From NCBI GenBank assembly GCA_035295225.1, contig DATGJI010000052.1, positions 186,001-250,000 of the forward strand: a stretch of DNA of 64,000 bases, given 5' to 3'. Under the pieces are notes generated by a model that worked only from the letters and a program-made list of their open reading frames with translations, did no database searches and was not told the DNA's origin. This DNA comes from Candidatus Eremiobacteraceae bacterium (lineage in GTDB: Bacteria > Vulcanimicrobiota > Vulcanimicrobiia > Eremiobacterales > Eremiobacteraceae). Below are positions 1 through 7,381 of this stretch, one piece after another. The position numbers and the translations under genes were made by a program. Position 1 is the first letter of the stretch; every line of letters begins with the position of its first letter.

Positions 1-295
1 CGGGAGCAGCCGGAACGGTCTCCGTGACTTCCGCCATGACGAGTCCAAGCGCTTCGCCGGCCTTGATCGTCTTAGCGGCCGCGCTCAGCTTCTGGCCTTT
101 GGCCGGAGCAGCGGGCTTGCCGTTCTTCGCCGAGCTTGCTACTTTGACTGGCTTCGCCGGCGCGACTGCCTTAACGGACTTGACGGATTTTGCGGATTTC
201 GCCGGCTTCGCGGCCTTTGCCGATATCGCGGCTTTGGCGGCCGGCTTCTTCGATGTGACGGCCTTGGTCTTGCTGACGGACTTGCCAGTCTTCAA
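1..295 (-). CDS. Lys/Ala-rich protein, N-terminal part (partial, runs off left edge)
   Basis: Read leftwards from a TTG at 295, with GAGGA eight bases upstream, the frame stays open to the window edge (98 codons); there is no in-frame ATG. The product starts LKTGKSVSKTKAV and for about 60 residues consists almost only of Lys, Ala, Ser, Val and Pro, then turns more ordinary (AGEALGLVMAEVTET) just before the edge. Such basic low-complexity arms are seen in histone-H1-like proteins and in PhaF-type granule/DNA-binding phasins; its position divergent to a phaB gene makes the second idea attractive, but the folded part is outside the window, so function is unknown. The start codon choice rests on the Shine-Dalgarno match. 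Confidence 0.55.
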   Translation of the reverse strand, partial: MKTGKSVSKTKAVTSKKPAAKAAISAKAAKPAKSAKSVKSVKAVAPAKPVKVASSAKNGKPAAPAKGQKLSAAAKTIKAGEALGLVMAEVTETVPAAP

Positions 296-550
296 AAGGA
301 GATTCCTCAGGGCGAGGTGCTTGCCAATAAAAGGGCCGCACCGCCTCTTGTCGGGCGGGCGACGGCCGTTTGGGCGCAGGCATCCACCTAAGACGATTCG
401 TGTCCCGCAGAAATAACCTTTCTCGACAGACGCGCTCGCGAGAAATTTCGTGTCACGCGATTCGACGTATACGACACAGACGCGCGAGCCGAGGATGCGT
501 TGAACCGCGGTGGAATACGGCGGCTCTGCTTCACAGTCAGGGAGGCTTGC

Positions 551-1291
551 ATGTTCAAGGATCGCGTCGCCATCGTCACGGGCGGTACGCGCGGCATCGG
601 AGCCGCGATCACGACGATGTTGGCTCGCGAAGGCGCACACGTCGCTGCCGGCTACGCAAAAGATAAGACCGGCGCGGAAGCGCTGCAGAAGTCGCTGACG
701 GCGGCGGGTCACTCGGTTTCGATCCACCAGGGCAACGTCGGCGTCCCCGAGGACTGCAAGCGCGTCGTGGAAGAGGTCTTGGGCGAACGCGGCCACGTCG
801 ATTTTCTCGTCAACAACGCGGGCATCACCGTGGACAAGACGGTGCGCAAGATGACCATCGACGACTGGCACGCGGTGCTGCGCGCTAATCTGTCGGGCGC
901 GTTTTACATGACCAAGCAGCTGCTCGAGCACATGATCGAGCGCAACTACGGGCGCATCGTCAACATCAGCTCGGTGATCGGCGAGACCGGTAACGTGGGG
1001 CAAGCGAACTACGCCGCCTCGAAATCCGGCCTGTTCGGCTTCTCGAAGAGTCTCGCGCTCGAGATGGCGCGCCGCGGCATCACCGTCAACTGCGTCGCTC
1101 CCGGGTTCATCGAAACAGAGATGGTCGGCGCGATTCCCAAAGCCGCGCTCGATGTGGTCGTGGAGAAGATACCGATGCGCCGGCTTGGCAAGCCGGACGA
1201 AGTGGCGCGCGTCGTCCGCTTCCTGCTAGAGGAAGAATCCGCATACATAACCGGCGCTGTTTATACGGTCAACGGCGGCCTGGATATGTGA
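551..1291 (+). CDS. phaB: Acetoacetyl-CoA reductase (PhaB/FabG-type SDR)
   Basis: NADPH-dependent short-chain dehydrogenase of 246 aa that reduces acetoacetyl-CoA to (R)-3-hydroxybutyryl-CoA for polyhydroxyalkanoate synthesis, or acts as a 3-ketoacyl-ACP reductase. It shows the Rossmann motif TGGTRGIG near residue 10, NNAG near 90, the catalytic Ser (NISSVIG) and YAASK, and NAGITVDKTVRKM, which is typical of PhaB. The ATG at 551 has GGGAGG six bases upstream; an in-frame TTG at 500 would add 17 residues that do not belong to the family. It is separate from the second reductase and phaC downstream, with a family-B palindrome as terminator. Assignment to PhaB rather than FabG rests on the neighbouring phaC and phasin. 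Confidence 0.85.
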   Translation: MFKDRVAIVTGGTRGIGAAITTMLAREGAHVAAGYAKDKTGAEALQKSLTAAGHSVSIHQGNVGVPEDCKRVVEEVLGERGHVDFLVNNAGITVDKTVRKMTIDDWHAVLRANLSGAFYMTKQLLEHMIERNYGRIVNISSVIGETGNVGQANYAASKSGLFGFSKSLALEMARRGITVNCVAPGFIETEMVGAIPKAALDVVVEKIPMRRLGKPDEVARVVRFLLEEESAYITGAVYTVNGGLDM

Positions 1292-1316
1292 AGGGGCCGA
1301 CGCCGGCGCATTTTAG

Positions 1317-1347
1317 AAGGGGCCGACGACAGTCGGCCCCTTCTTCT
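1317..1347. terminator. Family-B palindrome, bidirectional terminator between convergent genes
   Basis: Perfect 11-bp stem AAGGGGCCGAC / GTCGGCCCCTT with a GACA loop, followed by CTTCTT. It lies between the convergent stops of phaB (1291) and the protease gene (1349). A half copy of the same arm (aaggggccgacg) precedes it at 1291-1302. The same sequence recurs near 25.5, 33.8 and 52.6 kb. Confidence 0.7.
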
Positions 1348-1348
1348 A

Positions 1349-3217
1349 CTACACGTAGTCGCGCAGCGTAAGCGTGGCTGTCCGTTGCGTTCCGTCCTTC
1401 GCCGTCAGTCCGAGATGGATCACGGTCCCGGCCGGTTTCGTGAAGATCGCACGCACGGCTTCAAGCGTCATCGAGCCGATCGGCGAACCGTCGATCGTCG
1501 TGATGACGTCGCCTCGCCCGATCCCGGCGTCTGCCGCCGGCGTGCCGGGCCTCGCGTTCGCGACGATGATTTTTCCGCTCTGCGTCACCAAGAAGAGGCC
1601 GCTCCGTTCGTATTGATCCGGATCGTTGAACGCTGCGTTGGGAACCAGCGTCATCGTCTGTTTGTCGTAGTCGAACGTGACATCGAAGCGGCGCAAGAGA
1701 TTCCCGCCGAGATTCGCCGCCATGAACGGCGCGGCAAACGCTCCTTGCGTCTGGGCCGTGTAGTCGGCGATGAGGTTGCTCAATTGCAGGTCGGCGATGC
1801 CGATGCTGTGCAGTCGCCCCAATTTTCCGAGCGACGGACCGCCGACCCCGAAGCCGTTGATGCCGACAGCGGTCTGCGCCTGCGGCACGACCTCGGGATG
1901 GTCGGCGACGAATGGGCCGAAGAGCGTGAGTGAATCACGCGCGCCGGTATCGATCGCGCATTCTGACGGGATGGCATCGATCGTGCACGCGATTTGCGGC
2001 TGAGTCCCCGCGAAGACGAAGGGGATGACGTGCGCGTCCGCGGGTGCCGCCCCGCTTCCGGGCAAAGTCAGCACGACCTGATTCTCGCCGTAGTTGAAGC
2101 TCGTGATATAGCGAGCGAGCACTTCCCAGCCGATGAGTCCGTCAACGGTCATGCCGGTCGAAACGCCGAATCCGGCGCGGACGGGGACCACTGCGAACAG
2201 CTGATGGCGCAGATCAGCGTCGCCGACCTGCAGCGTATCCACGTCCGCAAAGCTGAACGACTCGGTCGCGGCTCCCACTCCAGTTCCTTGCAAGTTGCCT
2301 TTCCCGAGCGCGCCGATCTCTTGCGCGACTTGCGGGTCGATGATATTCGCGCCGCCGGTATCGAAGATAAACAAGTACGGCCCTTTGCCGTTGAGCATCA
2401 CGTGGAGATACACGTGGTTCTCATGCAGCGTGAACGGCACGGTGGTCGACGTCGCGCCATTTGCCATCGAAAAATCATGCGCCGCGGACGCGGGCCGCTG
2501 AAGCTGCTGGTCGGCGCCCGGCGGATCCATCACGACGCGCGTGACTTTGCTGTCCGATGAATTTCCATCGCTGGTCTCGGTGTGGACAGCGAAGGGAAAC
2601 ATCGCGCCGCCGACGCGGCGATAGTCGGAAAGCGTCGTCGTGCTGATTTGTGGGCCGTTGACGACGATCTCGCGACTGAGCATGTGCGTGGTGTGATCGA
2701 ACCAGAGAGCGATCGGAAGTTTCGACCCCGACGGAACGACGGACAAGACGTCGTACGTGCGTCCTTTGTCGGATTGCGTTCCCGCGGACGTGACCGATGC
2801 GCCTGCCGCATCCGGCCGCCACAACGCCCCGCACGCCGCATACGCCGTGTCGATCTCGGTCGACCGGCCTGCGTCGCTTCCGTCGTTCCAGACGAGACCC
2901 GAGCGATCGCGGCTCCAAACGACGTTGCCGTCGTAACCATCGTCTTGCACCAATGGCAACAGTGAGGCGTGCTCGGCAAAACGAGGCGCCGTCAGATCGA
3001 GCCACTGACTACCGGTCCCCGAAAGCCCCACGGCTGAGACGGCCGCGTCGATCCGCATTGTTCGGACGCCGTGTAAAGCCGCGACGCCCATCGCGTCTGC
3101 AGATTTTCGTATGACCGCGCTTGCCTGCGCGTTTGGCGCCGCCGAGACACCGACGGAGAAGACGAGGATCAACCCGGGGACCAATAGCGCTCCGGCAGCG
3201 ACTTTAAAGTTGCTCAT
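1349..3217 (-). CDS. Exported aspartyl-protease-like protein with C-terminal PDZ domain
   Basis: 622 aa. An N-terminal signal peptide (residues 1 to about 25, ending GVSAAP) is followed by a region of about 220 residues resembling lipoprotein-sorting/LolA-like folds, then two retropepsin-type active-site motifs, FDTGGANI (Asp near 286) and IDTGARDSLT (Asp near 423), and a PDZ domain over the last 80 residues (RPGTPAADAGIGRGDVI). Two DTG lobes suggest a pepsin-like pair in one chain. The ATG at 3217 (MSNFKVAAG) has AAGGA five bases upstream; an ATG at 3253 would put 12 residues before the signal peptide. It is transcribed against the PHA genes on both sides and shares a divergent promoter region with the second reductase. 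The natural substrate is unknown. Confidence 0.75.
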   Translation of the reverse strand: MSNFKVAAGALLVPGLILVFSVGVSAAPNAQASAVIRKSADAMGVAALHGVRTMRIDAAVSAVGLSGTGSQWLDLTAPRFAEHASLLPLVQDDGYDGNVVWSRDRSGLVWNDGSDAGRSTEIDTAYAACGALWRPDAAGASVTSAGTQSDKGRTYDVLSVVPSGSKLPIALWFDHTTHMLSREIVVNGPQISTTTLSDYRRVGGAMFPFAVHTETSDGNSSDSKVTRVVMDPPGADQQLQRPASAAHDFSMANGATSTTVPFTLHENHVYLHVMLNGKGPYLFIFDTGGANIIDPQVAQEIGALGKGNLQGTGVGAATESFSFADVDTLQVGDADLRHQLFAVVPVRAGFGVSTGMTVDGLIGWEVLARYITSFNYGENQVVLTLPGSGAAPADAHVIPFVFAGTQPQIACTIDAIPSECAIDTGARDSLTLFGPFVADHPEVVPQAQTAVGINGFGVGGPSLGKLGRLHSIGIADLQLSNLIADYTAQTQGAFAAPFMAANLGGNLLRRFDVTFDYDKQTMTLVPNAAFNDPDQYERSGLFLVTQSGKIIVANARPGTPAADAGIGRGDVITTIDGSPIGSMTLEAVRAIFTKPAGTVIHLGLTAKDGTQRTATLTLRDYV

Positions 3218-3271
3218 ATGCATCCTTACCGTTGGCGGTGCAAAACGTTTCATTTGTTCATGCGATTGCGA

Positions 3272-3323
3272 TGTAGGGCGGACCTTTACGGTCCGCCGGC
3301 GGGCCCTAAAGGCCCGCCCTACA
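3272..3323. repeat. Family-A intergenic palindrome (two hairpins)
   Basis: Begins TGTAGGGCGGACC and ends GGCCCGCCCTACA. The outer ends are complementary, and inside lie two hairpins: GGCGGACC/GGTCCGCC around TTTAC, then GGGCC/GGCCC around CTAAA, separated by GGC. It sits in the divergent region between the protease start and the second phaB promoter. Other copies: 14041, 16145, 32465, 39242, 47398 and a variant at 58580. Confidence 0.85.
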
Positions 3324-3339
3324 TTTACAAGGATTCCTC

Positions 3340-3369
3340 TTGACGCGCAAAGCGGTTGCTAGGTAGACT
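3340..3369 (+). promoter_or_regulatory. Sigma-70-type promoter, leaderless arrangement
   Basis: TTGACG (3340-3345), an 18-bp spacer and TAGACT (3364-3369) place the predicted transcription start at or next to the ATG at 3376. There is no Shine-Dalgarno sequence in front of that ATG, so the mRNA is probably leaderless. Confidence 0.6.
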
Positions 3370-3375
3370 TAGCGC

Positions 3376-4143
3376 ATGACAGATTCAGCGACAACGACAC
3401 TTTCCGGACGCGTCGCCATCGTGACCGGCGGTGCACGCGGCATCGGCGCGGCCATCGCGCGATCGCTGTTGAATGACGGGGCGGCGGTCTCCATCACCGG
3501 CCTGGCCGACGATCGCGATCGAGCGGCCGCATTGTCGAAGAGCCTGCCCGCGGATGCCGCAGGCCGGCTCTCGTTCATTCAGGGCGACGTAGGAGAATAC
3601 GCGGACTGCGAGCGCACGGCAGCGGAAGTTCTCGCCGCTCGCGGGAGCATCGATATCTTGGTCAACAACGCCGGGATCACGCAAGATAAGACGATACGAA
3701 AGATGTCGACCGATCAGTGGCACGCGGTGCTGCGCGTAAACCTCACCGGACCGTTCTTCATGACCAAGGCGGTCTTCGGTCAGATGCTCGAACAAAAGCG
3801 CGGGCGCATCGTCAACATGAGTTCGGTCGTCGGCCTCGCGGGCAACTTCGGTCAGGCGAACTACGCCGCCTCGAAGGCCGGTCTGCTCGGCCTCACCAAG
3901 ACCACCGCGCTTGAGGGCGCCGCCGCGAACGTCACCGCCAACGCGGTGGCGCCTGGATTCGTGGGCACCGACATGGTGGCGGCGATGCCGCCCGCGGCGA
4001 TCGAAGCCGCGGTCAACGACACGCCGGTGAAGCGGCTCGCCGAGCCGGACGAGATCGCGCGCGTCGTGCGCTTCTTGGTCGACGATCGCTCCGGCTATCT
4101 GACCGGAGCAGTCGTGAGCGTCAACGGAGGCTGGTACATGTGA
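3376..4143 (+). CDS. phaB: Acetoacetyl-CoA reductase paralogue (PhaB/FabG-type SDR)
   Basis: 255-aa short-chain dehydrogenase with TGGARGIG, NNAGITQDKTIRKM, the catalytic Ser (NMSSVVG) and YAASK, closely matching the reductase at 551 (both contain WHAVLR and GQANYAASK). It directly precedes and overlaps the PHA synthase gene, so this copy is the better candidate for the reductase feeding PHA synthesis. The start lies six bases downstream of a -10 box with no ribosome-binding site, suggesting a leaderless message. The two copies probably differ in regulation or chain-length preference; the sequence alone does not say which. Confidence 0.85.
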   Translation: MTDSATTTLSGRVAIVTGGARGIGAAIARSLLNDGAAVSITGLADDRDRAAALSKSLPADAAGRLSFIQGDVGEYADCERTAAEVLAARGSIDILVNNAGITQDKTIRKMSTDQWHAVLRVNLTGPFFMTKAVFGQMLEQKRGRIVNMSSVVGLAGNFGQANYAASKAGLLGLTKTTALEGAAANVTANAVAPGFVGTDMVAAMPPAAIEAAVNDTPVKRLAEPDEIARVVRFLVDDRSGYLTGAVVSVNGGWYM

Positions 4144-6032
4144 TGGGAGCGACCAACCCGACTCCTACGGTGCCGCCGCTCGAAGAGATCGCCTATGGGC
4201 TCGACGTCACGGGCGTCGATCCGGCGTCATTGGGTGACGCGTTGCGTGCGGCGATCAACGATGTCATGCTCGATCCCGCGCGACTCTCCATTTGGCTTGG
4301 CACGCTTGCGATGTCCGAACAGGCCGTTGCGATGAACGCGCTGCGACGTTTTGCCGGCGAGACGCCGGAGAGCGCTGCCGCGCCGGCCTCCGGCGATCGC
4401 CGCTTCGCTGACGACGGCTGGCGGACCAATCCCATGCTTGCGGCTTTGCTTGAGAGTTATCTGCTCCGCTCGCGCGCGCTCGTCCAGCTGGTCGAGGCGT
4501 CGCGGCTCCCGGAAGCGACGCGGCGCAAGGCGCGCTTTGCAGCACAGATGATGGTCGACGCTTTGGCGCCGAGCAACGTGCCATGGCTCAATCCTGCGGT
4601 CGTGCGCGAAGCGATGACATCCGGCGGCGAAAGCTTGCTGCGCGGCATGGAGAATTTTCTCGAAGACGTGCGCTCCAACAACGGCCGGCCGCGCCAAGTT
4701 GACGCTTCCGGTTTCGCCCTCGGCAAGAACATCGCGGCCACACCGGGGCGCGTCGTGTTGCGCAACGAGTTGATCGAATTGCTCGCGTACGAACCGCAGA
4801 CCCCGCGCGTGCACAGCGAACCGATTCTCTGCAGCCCGCCGTGGATCAACAAGTACTACATCATGGACCTCGCGCCCGGCCGGTCGTACATCGAGTGGGC
4901 CGTCACGCACGGGTTCACGGTGTTCGCGATCTCGTATCGCAATCCGGACTCGTCCATGGCGAAGTTCACGATGGACGACTATCTGAAGCTCGGTCTGCTC
5001 GCGGCGCTCGATCGCGTGCAGGAGATCACCGGCAGCAAACGCGTCAACATCGCGGCGCTCTGTTTGGGCGGCACGCTCGCCGTGCTGGCGCTTGCCTACC
5101 TCCAAGCGAAAGGACAAGCGGATCGCATCGGCTGGACGACCCTCACGAATTCGCTCATCGATTTCGCCGAGCCGGGCGATCTTGGGATTTTCACGGACGA
5201 GTCCACGATCTCGCGGCTCGAAAAGCGCATGGACGAGCATGGGTACCTTGAAGCGGACGCGATGGCGGGGACGTTCGACTGGATGCGCGCGAACGATCTC
5301 GTCTGGAACTACGTGGTGAGCAACTGGTACATGGGGCGCAAGCCGCCGGCGTTCGACATCCTCGCGTGGAACGGCGACAGCACGCGCATGCCTGCTGCCA
5401 TGCACTCGCAATACCTGCGCTCGTGCTATCTCCAAAACGCTCTCGTCAAGCCGGGTGCTTTCAAGATCCTCGGGGTGCCGGTGGACTTGAGCAAGATCCG
5501 CACGCCGCTCTACGTGCTCGGCGCGGAGACGGACCATATCGCGCCGTGGCACGCTACCTATCGCATGACGCAACTCACGGCCGGCGAAGCGACCTACACG
5601 CTCACCTCCAGCGGCCACGTCGCCGGAATCGTCAACCCGCCGGGCAATCCGAAGTCGAAGTATTGGACATCGGGCGTCGTGCCGAAGGGCACGAGCGCGG
5701 AGGACTGGCGCGCCCGCGCGTCAGCTACCGCGGGCAGTTGGTGGGAGCATTGGCTCGCTTGGGCTGAGAAACGCTCCGGCGCGCTTGTCGCGCCGCCGAA
5801 ATTGCCGAACGGCGACGCCGCGCCCGGATTGTACGTGCGCGGAGAGACTGGTCCGCTGTCAGAGCCGACGCGCGCAAAACGCCCAACCACGCTCCGCGCC
5901 AACGGCAAGTCTGCGAACGGCAAATCTGCGAACGGCAGGCCCGCGAAACCCGCTTCGCGTGACGCAAAAATCCGCAAGGCGGCCGGCGTCAGTCGGCCTG
6001 CGACATCGCGACGGCGGCGCACGAAGCGATGA
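4143..6032 (+). CDS. phaC: Polyhydroxyalkanoate synthase
   Basis: 629 aa, class I/II PHA synthase that polymerises (R)-3-hydroxyacyl-CoA on the granule surface. The catalytic Cys is in AALCLGGT (residue 307, lipase-like box with Ala replacing the usual first Gly), the Asp in GAETDHIAPW (464) and the His in SSGHVAGI (492). The N-terminal 200 residues match the PhaC N domain. The last 60 residues form a basic low-complexity tail (repeated ANGKS, then RRRRTKR) not found in standard PhaC, which could bind DNA or the granule coat. Its ATG overlaps the reductase stop (ATGTGATG; a GTG at 4140 is also possible) with GGAGG upstream, so it is translationally coupled. The regulator gene follows with a 4-base overlap. 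Confidence 0.93.
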   Translation: MGATNPTPTVPPLEEIAYGLDVTGVDPASLGDALRAAINDVMLDPARLSIWLGTLAMSEQAVAMNALRRFAGETPESAAAPASGDRRFADDGWRTNPMLAALLESYLLRSRALVQLVEASRLPEATRRKARFAAQMMVDALAPSNVPWLNPAVVREAMTSGGESLLRGMENFLEDVRSNNGRPRQVDASGFALGKNIAATPGRVVLRNELIELLAYEPQTPRVHSEPILCSPPWINKYYIMDLAPGRSYIEWAVTHGFTVFAISYRNPDSSMAKFTMDDYLKLGLLAALDRVQEITGSKRVNIAALCLGGTLAVLALAYLQAKGQADRIGWTTLTNSLIDFAEPGDLGIFTDESTISRLEKRMDEHGYLEADAMAGTFDWMRANDLVWNYVVSNWYMGRKPPAFDILAWNGDSTRMPAAMHSQYLRSCYLQNALVKPGAFKILGVPVDLSKIRTPLYVLGAETDHIAPWHATYRMTQLTAGEATYTLTSSGHVAGIVNPPGNPKSKYWTSGVVPKGTSAEDWRARASATAGSWWEHWLAWAEKRSGALVAPPKLPNGDAAPGLYVRGETGPLSEPTRAKRPTTLRANGKSANGKSANGRPAKPASRDAKIRKAAGVSRPATSRRRRTKR

Positions 6033-6388
6033 CAGGCAAGAAGAATCCCTGGAACGATCTCGGCGAGTTCATCCGCGCGCAGCGCGAGCTTGCGAATCTC
6101 TCGCTACGGCAGTTGGCGGAGATGACGAAAGTCTCGAATCCATACTTGAGCCAGGTTGAGCGCGGTCTCTATAAGCCGTCCGCCGAGGTGCTCAAGAGCA
6201 TTGCCGGCGCGTTGCAGATCTCGGCCGAGACTATGTACAACCAGGCCGGCCTCCTCGACGACGACGCCGGCACGAAGGGCCACGATGCGGGACGCGTGGA
6301 GCAGGCGATTCACGGCGATTCGCGCCTCAGCAAAGACCAGAAGGACACGCTCCTTCGGATCTACCGGGGCTTCATCGAGCGCCCTTGA
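6029..6388 (+). CDS. XRE-family helix-turn-helix regulator of the PHA locus
   Basis: 119 aa. Residues 10-65 form a Cro/C1-type HTH (LSLRQLAEMTKVSNPYLSQVERG), followed by an acidic linker and a helical C-terminal segment (SRLSKDQKDTLLRIYRGF). The ATG overlaps the phaC stop by four bases (ATGA), so it is the last gene of phaB-phaC-xre. The phasin promoter lies over and just past its stop codon. By context it is a candidate regulator of granule genes; this is inferred from position, since PHA loci in other phyla carry unrelated regulators (PhaR, PhaQ). Confidence 0.8.
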   Translation: MTGKKNPWNDLGEFIRAQRELANLSLRQLAEMTKVSNPYLSQVERGLYKPSAEVLKSIAGALQISAETMYNQAGLLDDDAGTKGHDAGRVEQAIHGDSRLSKDQKDTLLRIYRGFIERP

Positions 6389-6414
6389 CAGGCACAGCAT
6401 CTGCTTGGTATACT
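6385..6414 (+). promoter_or_regulatory. Near-consensus sigma-70 promoter of the phasin gene
   Basis: TTGACA (6385-6390), 18-bp spacer, TATACT (6409-6414). The predicted start is near 6421, leaving a leader of about 40 bases with AAGGAG at 6447 before the ATG at 6463. It is the strongest-looking promoter in the window, fitting an abundant granule protein. The -35 box overlaps the end of the xre gene. Confidence 0.8.
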
Positions 6415-6462
6415 TAGCACGCATTCAGCAATATGCAAAGTCAACTAAGGAGCACCAAGCAA

Positions 6463-6768
6463 ATGAAGACCTACAACGAGTTCATCAGCAAAGTCCAAGA
6501 AGACGTGATCACCGCCGTCAAGCAGGTCCAGGACGCGAGCCTCGCCGGCTTCCAGACCGCGCGCGAGACCACGTCGGATTACATGTCCGGCAAGACCGCG
6601 TTCAATTTCGAATCGATGCCGAACCCCACGCAAGTCATCGAGAACGCGTTCGGCTTCACGGCACAGATCCTCGAGCTGCAGAAGGGCTACGCCCTGAAGG
6701 TCGCCGAGTCGATCTCGAAAGCCGCCAAGCACGAGACGGTCGACAAGTTCCAGAAGACCGCCAAGTAG
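6463..6768 (+). CDS. Phasin-like granule coat protein
   Basis: 101 aa, all helical and amphipathic, beginning MKTYNEFISKVQEDVI with the phasin-like stretch TQVIENAFGFTAQILELQKGYALKVAESISKAA. Phasins coat PHA granules and limit their size. The ATG at 6463 has AAGGAG ten bases upstream; an ATG at 6433 is in frame but lacks a ribosome-binding site. It is transcribed alone from its own strong promoter and ends in a strong terminator, as expected for a highly expressed structural protein. Confidence 0.8.
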   Translation: MKTYNEFISKVQEDVITAVKQVQDASLAGFQTARETTSDYMSGKTAFNFESMPNPTQVIENAFGFTAQILELQKGYALKVAESISKAAKHETVDKFQKTAK

Positions 6769-6783
6769 TTCCCTTCGAGGATG

Positions 6784-6815
6784 ACGGCCGGCATCACGCC
6801 GGCCGTTTTATTTTT
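6784..6815 (+). terminator. Rho-independent terminator of the phasin gene
   Basis: Nine-bp stem ACGGCCGGC / GCCGGCCGT with an ATCAC loop, followed by TTTTATTTTT. Confidence 0.92.
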
Positions 6816-6878
6816 GCGCAAAGCGCGGCTTCATTCGATTTCCCCTTCAATATCTAAGCGAAGTCTGGTAACATTCTC

Positions 6879-7379
6879 ATGATGAACTTTAGATCTCTAC
6901 TCGCTCTTACGACCGCCGCGGCTGCGACGGTCGTATCCTTGAGCGCGCAAGCGGCGCCGCCGCCCGCTCCTCAGCGGGTCGCTATCGCCGCGATTCAGAC
7001 GGCGACCGTCGGCTCGAAAGTCGATGTCGTCGGATATTTCTCGCATAAATCACCCGAGATCGACGGCGACCTCGAAGTCTACTTGATCGACCACCGAGGC
7101 AACTTCGTGGTGGTGGAAGCTCCGGTTCGCTATCGGGCGATGAAATATTTCATCCGCGGCATGCACCTGCACCGCGGCGAACTCGTGGAAGTGACCGGCA
7201 ACCTCACGATTCAGCACGATAAGCCGACGCATGAATATCGCCATGGCTGGTACGAAGTCAACCCGGTTGAGACGATCGCGCGCTATCATGGTCCGGTGCC
7301 GGGCGACCTGCACTACATCCGCGTGGCGCACCACTTCCTCGGCCGAGTGACGGTCTCGTCCGAAGGCGGCATCCGCTAG
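6879..7379 (+). CDS. Exported protein of unknown function
   Basis: 166 aa with a signal peptide (FRSLLALTTAAAATVVSLSAQAA) and a mature part of about 140 residues predicted as beta strands (DVVGYFSHKSPEIDGDLEVYLID and RGELVEVTGNLTI), somewhat like an OB fold; I recognise no family. Two adjacent ATGs (6879, 6882) follow a TAACAT -10 box at 6869-6874 with TTCAAT 17 bp upstream. There is no ribosome-binding site, so translation is probably leaderless, best fitting the second ATG. It converges on glyS with two bases between stops. Confidence 0.6.
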   Translation: MMNFRSLLALTTAAAATVVSLSAQAAPPPAPQRVAIAAIQTATVGSKVDVVGYFSHKSPEIDGDLEVYLIDHRGNFVVVEAPVRYRAMKYFIRGMHLHRGELVEVTGNLTIQHDKPTHEYRHGWYEVNPVETIARYHGPVPGDLHYIRVAHHFLGRVTVSSEGGIR

Positions 7380-7381
7380 CC

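Noticed and set aside
24-416. A 130-residue Ala/Phe/Thr-rich plus-strand frame at the left edge
   Set aside because: It is the complement of the Lys/Ala-rich minus-strand gene; its hydrophobic repeats mirror AAG/GCC codons.
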